Below, one piece after another: positions 16,589-22,089 of a stretch of DNA of 22,089 nucleotides. Source of the DNA: SAR324 cluster bacterium (GTDB lineage Bacteria > SAR324 > NAC60-12); the NCBI GenBank assembly GCA_022448705.1, contig JAKUUF010000012.1, forward strand, positions 1-22,089, in the 5' to 3' direction. The stretch's first letter is position 1. Each line of letters begins with the position of its first letter. Made by a program: the position numbers and the translations under genes. The notes below the pieces were generated by a model that worked only from the letters and a program-made list of their open reading frames with translations, had not been told where the DNA came from and did no database searches.

Positions 16589-16885
16589 TTATCTGAAATT
16601 ATTTAATAATTTTTCCCACTCTAAAGGGAGTAAATTTTTTTTCAGATTATTGCAGGACTTGCAACAGGGGACTAAGTTCGATTTTATACTGCGGCCGCCG
16701 CGAGCCAGAGGAACAACATGATCCATTGTAAGTTTTCTGGCAGGAGTGTCAGTTTTACAGTAATAACATTTGTTACAGGCTCTTCTGTTTTTCCACCATT
16801 GGGATTGACGGAGTTCTCTGGCTTTCTGTTTTTCTCGTCGGATTATTTGCGGGTCAGCTTCCGAATGCCAATCTTCAATTTGCAT
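16589..16885 (-). CDS. HNH endonuclease-domain protein, translationally coupled to tolB
   Basis: This 98-residue protein is essentially a single HNH nuclease domain. It has a zinc-binding C40-x2-C43 pair, the catalytic D55-H56 in MDHVVPLARGG, N70 in SNLVPCC, and a second pair C75-x2-C78 followed by N79. The first 36 residues are helical and basic. HNH proteins nick or cut DNA; the target of this one is unknown. Its ATG overlaps the tolB stop codon by one base (TAATG), so translation is probably coupled to tolB. This is odd because the gene after tolB is usually pal. There is no sign of an intron, intein, phage or partner methylase nearby. Confidence 0.87.
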   Translation of the reverse strand: MQIEDWHSEADPQIIRREKQKARELRQSQWWKNRRACNKCYYCKTDTPARKLTMDHVVPLARGGRSIKSNLVPCCKSCNNLKKNLLPLEWEKLLNNFR

Positions 16886-18234
16886 TAAAACTTTCTAGGT
16901 GTCCAGCTGGGGGAACCTTCTTCAAAATCTTTTGGTGTACGTGTCAAACGCCTGCGTCCAGTTCCATCAACAAACATTACATATAATTTATCAATTCCTG
17001 TTGAAGAAGAAACATAAACGATTTGACGTCCATCAGGAGACCAGGAAGGTTGTTCGGAATTATAGCGCCCATGAGTTAAAGCATGATCTTCACCAGTAAA
17101 CGGGTCCATCAAATGTATTTGACTAATTCCATATCTGAATCTGGAATAAGCTATCAGGGTACCGTCTGGAGACCAGACAGGATCACTGTTGCTGCCTCTT
17201 CCAAATGTAAGCTGGAAGGGGATTTTTGTGCCCAGCTTCAAAAAATAAATTTGTTCTTTGCCTGAGCGGTCGGAAACAAAAATCAAATTCTGATTGTCAG
17301 GTGATAAATCTGGAACTGTGTCAATAGCCTTGTGGGATGTCAATCGGGATTCCTTTCTAGTTCGTCTGTCAAAGATATACAAATCGGTGTTACCTTTCCG
17401 ACTGAGAGTTACAATCAGTTTTTGGCCACTGGAATGCCATGAACCACCGCTTACACTTAGAAAATTACTTGAAACAAGAGCTCCTGAGTTGTTTGAAGCC
17501 AGCAATACTACGGGTTGTTTCTTTAGATTAAGATCATCGTAAATGATAGATGTACCTCTTCGGCTTAATGTAGTATAGACTATCGCATCACCTTGAGGAT
17601 TCCATTTGGGCAGTAAACTGATATTAGGATTACGGGATATTGCGGCAAGTTTCTTTCCATGGGTATTAACTCTTGCAATAATTTTCCTACGCTTGGGTTG
17701 TTTAAGTGTAAACGCGATTGAACTGCCCAAAACTCCATCTAGCCCGGTCAGCTGAGCGGACAACTCGTTAATTAATTCCATCAAGTCTGATTCACGAAAA
17801 CGGCCTTTCCGCAAAATCAGTTCAAGAGGAAACAGCGGAACTCCGTTGTTATCAGCAACTGTCAACATCAGGTGTTTTGAGATTAATTTGCCTGAGTTTG
17901 TTTTACTTTGATTAATTTTAAGGATAATTTTCATATCCACATCAGCACCACCTGTTGTTCGACAACTCCGGTATCTTGAATCAGTCACCATGAAAACACC
18001 ACTCCAACAAAGGTTTCGATCAAAAATTCTTAGCCATCGACTTGCCGCTGGGTGTTCAGAGAAGCTGTCTTCGGCGATCAAACTTACACTAAATCTCGCG
18101 AAACCCAATCCACTTATAACAATTTCCTCAGTGGAGTATGTTTGTGCTCTTGCATAAGAAGAGACAAATATGATGAATACAGGTAAGAAAAAACGAAGCG
18201 ATTGAACTACAAACAATTTTATAATAAAAGGCAT
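16885..18234 (-). CDS. tolB: Tol-Pal system beta-propeller protein TolB
   Basis: TolB is a periplasmic protein that links the TolA inner-membrane complex to peptidoglycan-associated lipoprotein during outer-membrane constriction. The 449 residues begin with a signal peptide (about 1-30, ending SSYARA). An N-terminal alpha/beta domain to about 180 is followed by a propeller with repeated blade motifs such as PKWNPQGDAIVYT, SWHSSGQKLIVTLS, VWSPDGTLIAYS and SWSPDGRQIVYVS. It follows the TolA/TonB gene after 22 bases and overlaps the HNH gene by one base. The palindrome TGCTAA-T-TTAGCA (18236-18248) fills the gap just before the ATG and may fold over the start. No Pal lipoprotein gene is present in the window. 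Confidence 0.93.
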   Translation of the reverse strand: MPFIIKLFVVQSLRFFLPVFIIFVSSYARAQTYSTEEIVISGLGFARFSVSLIAEDSFSEHPAASRWLRIFDRNLCWSGVFMVTDSRYRSCRTTGGADVDMKIILKINQSKTNSGKLISKHLMLTVADNNGVPLFPLELILRKGRFRESDLMELINELSAQLTGLDGVLGSSIAFTLKQPKRRKIIARVNTHGKKLAAISRNPNISLLPKWNPQGDAIVYTTLSRRGTSIIYDDLNLKKQPVVLLASNNSGALVSSNFLSVSGGSWHSSGQKLIVTLSRKGNTDLYIFDRRTRKESRLTSHKAIDTVPDLSPDNQNLIFVSDRSGKEQIYFLKLGTKIPFQLTFGRGSNSDPVWSPDGTLIAYSRFRYGISQIHLMDPFTGEDHALTHGRYNSEQPSWSPDGRQIVYVSSSTGIDKLYVMFVDGTGRRRLTRTPKDFEEGSPSWTPRKF

Positions 18235-18256
18235 GTGCTAATTTAGCATCCTCAAC

Positions 18257-19501
18257 TCAATTTTGCGGAGACTGAATCCTGATCAAAACAATATAAGGGG
18301 GATTCTCAGCCAATGCTTTTGGCAGGGGATCGAGGACTGCATTGCGCACAGCCAGTTCAGCAGCCTGATCAAATGCGGTAGATCCACTGGAGTCTTTTAT
18401 TTCATGGTAAACTATTTCACCTGCCTCATTAATTTTGAGCAGGATTCTGACAAACAAATTTGGAGAATAGCTGCCAAATTTCGGATTAATACGTGTTCTG
18501 ATGTGCAGATTATATTCCTCTCCGGCAAGTTGAGCTAATTTTTTACGCTGCAAAAAACTCATATTGGGGATTTGATTTAATGCCTTATCTTCAGTCTGCT
18601 CAATAATTCCTATTTCTGGTAGGCCTCCATCAATTTTCATTTGATCCGCAGGCATTTCCCCCAACAAAGATTCGGGCTTCTCTTCAGGTTGATCGGGTTT
18701 AATACCAGGCACCTCGGATGATGAAGGAGTTAAAATTTTTAGCAACTTCTCAAAATCAGGATCTTTGGGCTTGGAAAATTCTGGTGTGCTCAATTTTTTT
18801 GGCTGCATATTTTTCACTTCGATCTTCGGTAAATCAATCTGGCTAGGTGAAAGCCTGGATTTCTTTGAAGTCAAAGGATTTAGTAACACTGGGTTATTTT
18901 TAACTTTCGGTAATTTCGGTATCGAGGTTGGTAAATCAGGAGTAGACAATAGTGGTTTCTCAGGAATCTTTATAATTTGTGTTTTTTTAAAATCAGGTTT
19001 CTTCCCTTCTCTCAACAAAGGGATCTTATTTGGTTGAGGCATTTTTAAGCGTGGTGCTTCCGGCTGAGGCAAAGCTGGTTTTGAAAGTACTGAATTTTTA
19101 ATTGTATCTTGAAGGATTGGTTTTTTCAGCACTGGTTGTTTTGGTTCAGGTGTTGTCAACTTTTCAAGGGGTTTGGACTCAAGTTTTTGCAATACCGGCT
19201 TCTGAATCTTTTTTTTAGAATTAATAACTGGAGTGGACTTAACTGGGAGCTCGGCATAGCGTACACCAATTTTTGCTCGAATAGGAGGCGGTTCAGGCTT
19301 CAAAAACTCAGAAATCATGCCAACCATTATCACCAGCATCACGTGCAGCAACAGGGAGCCAAAAAACAGCAATGAAAAAATTCCTTGATCATTAAAAAAA
19401 AGCAGTTTTTCAAAAACGCTGAGATTTTCTGTAGAACTAGCCAAAACCGCTGGATGACTTCGAAATCCCACTATATTTCTTATTTTTTGAAAAAAATTCA
19501 T
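18257..19501 (-). CDS. tolA: TolA/TonB-type energy transducer
   Basis: This 414-residue protein should couple the proton-motive force of the inner membrane to a periplasmic or outer-membrane partner. A cytoplasmic N-terminus of about 40 residues precedes one membrane helix (about 41-62). A long proline- and lysine-rich periplasmic linker (about 68-300, with repeated KP/LP segments) follows. The C-terminal TonB_C-like domain (about 325-414) carries LLKINEAGEIVYHEIKDSSG and FDQAAELAVRNA. Its place directly before tolB argues for TolA rather than TonB, although the C-terminal domain is of the TonB type. The partners tolQ and tolR are not upstream; an HU gene on the other strand is there instead. 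No Shine-Dalgarno sequence is obvious. Confidence 0.85.
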   Translation of the reverse strand: MNFFQKIRNIVGFRSHPAVLASSTENLSVFEKLLFFNDQGIFSLLFFGSLLLHVMLVIMVGMISEFLKPEPPPIRAKIGVRYAELPVKSTPVINSKKKIQKPVLQKLESKPLEKLTTPEPKQPVLKKPILQDTIKNSVLSKPALPQPEAPRLKMPQPNKIPLLREGKKPDFKKTQIIKIPEKPLLSTPDLPTSIPKLPKVKNNPVLLNPLTSKKSRLSPSQIDLPKIEVKNMQPKKLSTPEFSKPKDPDFEKLLKILTPSSSEVPGIKPDQPEEKPESLLGEMPADQMKIDGGLPEIGIIEQTEDKALNQIPNMSFLQRKKLAQLAGEEYNLHIRTRINPKFGSYSPNLFVRILLKINEAGEIVYHEIKDSSGSTAFDQAAELAVRNAVLDPLPKALAENPPYIVLIRIQSPQN

Positions 19502-19518
19502 TTTTTTCGTTTAGTACC

Positions 19519-19545
19519 TTGACAAATTTTTCAAATGACTATAAT
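19519..19545 (+). promoter_or_regulatory. Sigma-70-type promoter of the HU gene
   Basis: A perfect -35 hexamer TTGACA (19519-19524) and a perfect -10 hexamer TATAAT (19540-19545) are separated by 15 bases, two fewer than the optimum. Transcription would begin near 19552, giving a 5' leader of about 140 bases before the HU start. It is the clearest promoter in the window. Confidence 0.7.
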
Positions 19546-19588
19546 TCTTGTAGCGTCGATGATAAATTTTGTTGGCAAATCATTGATA

Positions 19589-19660
19589 ATAACTGAGTTG
19601 CAATCAGCACCTCAGAGTTAGAAATTTTGCTGATAGTTATGTCTTACCGGACAAACTATC
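19589..19660 (+). promoter_or_regulatory. HU leader with two mutually exclusive stem-loops
   Basis: Fold A pairs ATAACT (19589-19594) with AGTTAT (19635-19640) and ATCAGCA (19603-19609) with TGCTGAT (19628-19634), 13 pairs in all. Fold B pairs GATAGTT (19632-19638) with AACTATC (19654-19660) and TGTC (19640-19643) with GACA (19650-19653), 11 pairs with one bulged base. Both folds use 19632-19640, so only one can form at a time. A short third stem TGTTT/AAACA (19661-19665 with 19676-19680) abuts the ribosome-binding site. No T-tract follows, so control of translation or stability is more likely than attenuation. The function is inference. Confidence 0.45.
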
Positions 19661-19691
19661 TGTTTGCTAATCTTTAAACAGGGAAAATATA

Positions 19692-19967
19692 ATGACCAAA
19701 TCTGACCTTATTGATGCTCTTGCAGCAGATACAGGCCTGACAAAGGCTGATTCAGACCGTTTTTTAAAATCATTCACATCCAATGTTGAAAAAGCTCTTA
19801 AGAGGGGTGATTCTCTCACATTGATTGGTTTTGGCACATTCTCAGTTTCTAACCGTGCTGCACGTACAGGACGTAATCCCCAAAACCCATCTCAAGTTAT
19901 CAACATTCCTGCATCTAAAAGTGCTAAATTCAAAGCAGGCAGCGCATTGAAAAGCGCTTTAAACTAA
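19692..19967 (+). CDS. hup: DNA-binding protein HU
   Basis: HU is a small dimeric nucleoid protein that bends DNA with little sequence preference. The 91 residues match the family exactly: the helical start MTKSDLIDALAADTGLTK, the LIGFGTFSV core, the DNA-contacting beta-arm RAARTGRNPQNPSQVINIPAS with the proline that intercalates, and the C-terminal AKFKAGSALKSALN. A Shine-Dalgarno sequence AGGGA (19680-19684) lies 7 bases before the ATG. The gene has its own near-consensus promoter and a long structured leader, diverges from the tol operon and ends at a strong hairpin, so it is probably monocistronic. It could be the HupA or HupB type; the window does not decide. Confidence 0.97.
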   Translation: MTKSDLIDALAADTGLTKADSDRFLKSFTSNVEKALKRGDSLTLIGFGTFSVSNRAARTGRNPQNPSQVINIPASKSAKFKAGSALKSALN

Positions 19968-19978
19968 AAAGGAGATTT

Positions 19979-20021
19979 GCAGGGTTCAGGGTTTTAACAT
20001 TAATTCTGCCTTGAACCTTGC
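19979..20021. terminator. Long hairpin between convergent HU and PBP genes
   Basis: A 13-pair stem (19979-19991 with 20009-20021, two of the pairs G-T) surrounds a 17-base loop and can be extended by one A-T pair. It begins 12 bases after the HU stop and ends 25 bases before the stop of the minus-strand penicillin-binding protein. The plus strand has no T-tract after it. The minus strand has TTTTT about 8 bases beyond. It is best read as a shared terminator or mRNA-stabilising hairpin for both genes. Confidence 0.55.
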
Positions 20022-20046
20022 AGCATGAGTTCGTCTGAACTTAACT

Positions 20047-22089
20047 TCATAGCTCAGTTTCACTCTCCTCTTTTACCTTCTCAGCGGACTTTACAGCCAT
20101 CATGCAATTTCCGGAAACTGATAGATCCAAGACAGGTTCTGTTCCGGATTTGTAATGTTCTTCATGAATATCATCATTATTATCACAAGCAGTAGCCCTT
20201 CTTCCGGACTTGTGAATTTTTATTGTTGTGATTCCGGGTGGTTGCGGAAACTGTTCCGTTGGTAAATTTGCAACAGCATTTTTCATAAAATTGATCCAGA
20301 TCGGAGCTGCAGCTCTTGAACCAGTTTCTGATTTCCCCATATTTCTTGGTTGATCAAAGCCAACGTAAACACCTGTTAGTAACTGCGGTATATAACCTAT
20401 GTACCATGCATCTACACTGTCATTGGTAGTCCCGGTTTTCCCTGCTGAGGGTCTTCCAATTGCCCTTGCCCGCCGTCCTGTTCCACGCTGAACTACATCT
20501 TGTAAAACATTGCTCATAAGAAATGCTGTTTCTTCTGAAGTAACTTGCTCTGACTCCGGGACACTTGATTCCAAAATATTTCCATATTGATCTTCAACTT
20601 TTAAAACGTAGATTGGTTTAACCAAACGTCCCTGGTTTGCAAATACTCCATATGCGCTTAACATTTCCTGCAATGTGACAGACAACGATCCAAGACAAGT
20701 TGTTAAATTTTGCATCATGTCAGCTGAGATTCCAAATCGTCTGCTGTATGATATAACCTGCTCCGGTTTTAACTCTTCACAAAGCCCAATTGTAGGCAGG
20801 TTTAAACTTTTTACGAGTGCCGTACGAAAGGTCACTTTTCCAATTACCTTGTCTCCATAATTTTTTGGTGTCCATATCTCTGCATCTCCTGCAGTCTGTG
20901 TGCCAGTAGCATAAGCTCTAGGGCTGTCTATTAACTCACTGCTGAGTGTAAATCCTGCATCAAGGGCAGCTGAGTATACTATTGGCTTAAAAGATGACCC
21001 TGGTTGTCTACGAGCCTGTATTGCTCTGTTAAACTCACTTTCTCCAAAACGATAACCGCCTGACATGGAAAATACCTCACCCGTCTTTGGATCCATAGCA
21101 AGCAAGGCCCCATTAACTAAAGGCTCCTGATATAGCTGAAGTCGAAAGTAATTTCTTTTTGAATCAAAATCTTCAAGTCTTACCAGAATTTTATCGCCTT
21201 TGGCAAATATTTCTGACGGATTTGTAATAGGTGTAGGTCTTTCATCTTTTATAAGTTCACCATTTTTCCAGGTACTTATATTACTCCATTCAAGTATTCC
21301 GACAGAATCCCCCAGTTTCACTGTAACTTTTTCATCACTGACTTCATTTACAACACCAGAAACAATGTTCTCCAGAAACATTGAATCAAACTGTAATGAA
21401 TTTTCATCAGCTGTTTCTTGTATCAAACTATTGTTATCAGGAATATCCCTATTTTGTGCCCCCCTGTAGCCCTGACGTTTTGTTAACTCCAAAATTCCTT
21501 TTCTCAGTGCTTCATGGGCATTTGTCTGAAAATTCAGGTCCATTGCCAAATAAACTTTCAAGCCGCCCTGATATAGAACTTCCGAACCATATTTCTTGAT
21601 AAGGTAACGTCGTACATGTTCAACATAATATGATGTGGCTTCAGTGGTTGAATCATGGACGCGAATAAGGCTGATAGGCTTGACAATTGTATCCTGTAAT
21701 TCCTGCTCAGATATAAAACCTTCTTCTCTCATTCTTCTTAAAACAAGATTACGTCTTTGCTTTGCAAATTCTGGATTAATATGAGGAGCATAACGTGATG
21801 GCGCTGGAAGTATACCGACTAAGAGAGCACTTTCTGCAAGATTCAGTTCAGATGCATGTTTTCCAAAATAACCTTGAGCGGCAGCCTCAACACCTTCACC
21901 ATTTCCTAAAAATACTTTATTTAGATAAAGCGAAAGTATATCCTGCTTGGAAAACTGCATTTCCATACGGAAAGCAAGAAGCATTTCTTTAAGCTTTCTA
22001 ACAATCTGTTTTTCCCTGCTTAACAAAAACACCCTTGCTGTTTGCTGGGTTAGTGTGCTTGCACCTTGAACTATTCTTCCTGCCTTCAG
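20047..22089 (-). CDS. mrcA: Class A penicillin-binding protein 1A (5' end outside window)
   Basis: This bifunctional enzyme of the inner membrane polymerises lipid II into glycan strands and cross-links the stem peptides. The frame is open to the right edge: the codons at 22033-22089 encode the glycosyltransferase motif QGASTLTQQ, so the start lies beyond the window. A GTG at 22032 is internal and not the start. The 680 visible residues hold the rest of the GT51 domain, an OB-like insertion, and the transpeptidase with SSFK (serine nucleophile, codon 365 of the visible part), SLN (428-430) and KTG (551-553). The missing part should contain the membrane anchor and the catalytic EDxxFxxH motif. 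The cysteines in the C-terminal tail are ordinary for PBP1A relatives. Confidence 0.95.
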   Translation of the reverse strand: MKAGRIVQGASTLTQQTARVFLLSREKQIVRKLKEMLLAFRMEMQFSKQDILSLYLNKVFLGNGEGVEAAAQGYFGKHASELNLAESALLVGILPAPSRYAPHINPEFAKQRRNLVLRRMREEGFISEQELQDTIVKPISLIRVHDSTTEATSYYVEHVRRYLIKKYGSEVLYQGGLKVYLAMDLNFQTNAHEALRKGILELTKRQGYRGAQNRDIPDNNSLIQETADENSLQFDSMFLENIVSGVVNEVSDEKVTVKLGDSVGILEWSNISTWKNGELIKDERPTPITNPSEIFAKGDKILVRLEDFDSKRNYFRLQLYQEPLVNGALLAMDPKTGEVFSMSGGYRFGESEFNRAIQARRQPGSSFKPIVYSAALDAGFTLSSELIDSPRAYATGTQTAGDAEIWTPKNYGDKVIGKVTFRTALVKSLNLPTIGLCEELKPEQVISYSRRFGISADMMQNLTTCLGSLSVTLQEMLSAYGVFANQGRLVKPIYVLKVEDQYGNILESSVPESEQVTSEETAFLMSNVLQDVVQRGTGRRARAIGRPSAGKTGTTNDSVDAWYIGYIPQLLTGVYVGFDQPRNMGKSETGSRAAAPIWINFMKNAVANLPTEQFPQPPGITTIKIHKSGRRATACDNNDDIHEEHYKSGTEPVLDLSVSGNCMMAVKSAEKVKEESETEL

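Noticed and set aside
16589..16885. HNH gene as part of a homing intron, intein or restriction system.
   Set aside because: No split gene, intein splice motif, methylase or phage gene is seen nearby; tolB upstream is intact.
18257..19501. Proline/lysine-rich region as a repeat array or low-complexity mobile insertion.
   Set aside because: Such linkers are normal for TolA and TonB proteins and span the periplasm.
22030..22032. GTG as the start of the penicillin-binding protein.
   Set aside because: The frame stays open to the window edge and encodes the conserved QGASTLTQQ motif upstream, so this codon is internal.

Overview
The window comes from an AT-rich diderm (Gram-negative-type) bacterium. 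It encodes a LolC/E-type lipoprotein permease, a TolB propeller protein, a TolA/TonB-type energy transducer, a periplasmic N-acetylmuramoyl-L-alanine amidase and a class A penicillin-binding protein, all of which imply an outer membrane and a peptidoglycan wall. No rRNA, convincing tRNA, CRISPR array, transposase or phage gene is visible, so this reads as chromosomal core with a few unusual local arrangements. The mix of genes would fit an uncultivated marine proteobacterium-like or SAR324-like lineage, but that placement is a weak inference from gene content.

Positions 1-5938 read rightward: alaS, a LolC/E permease 3 bases behind it, a 7Fe ferredoxin, rpmF (L32) and plsX. The usual neighbours lolD, yceD and fabH are not beside them. 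A 140-residue orphan gene (5944-6366, minus) converges on plsX, and a glycerophosphodiester phosphodiesterase (6481-7284, plus) follows.

Positions 7358-15333 read leftward as one long run. In transcription order it holds a LysM-like envelope protein, an amidase with the same N-terminal repeats plus a zinc amidase domain, a HAD hydrolase, a small four-helix membrane protein, a Leptospira-type citramalate synthase (isoleucine from pyruvate), a two-domain NadD-like/PncC-like protein and a TrpD homologue. The last three are close enough to be co-transcribed. They would link branched-chain amino acid, NAD and tryptophan metabolism, although both domains of the fusion and TrpD carry substitutions in expected active-site motifs.

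Positions 15334-16141 are 808 bases without a supportable gene. A small polar protein with a strong ribosome-binding site follows, then the operon tolA/tonB - tolB - HNH endonuclease (19501 down to 16589, minus). The HNH start overlaps the tolB stop by one base, in the place where pal is normally expected.

An HU gene (19692-19967, plus) diverges from the tol operon. It has a near-consensus sigma-70 promoter and a roughly 140-base leader that can fold in two mutually exclusive ways. A strong hairpin separates HU from a class A penicillin-binding protein (minus) whose 5' end lies beyond the right edge.

The items most worth a second look are the NadD-like/PncC-like fusion, the HNH gene coupled to tolB, the HU leader, the altered TrpD active site and the tandem LysM-repeat pair.
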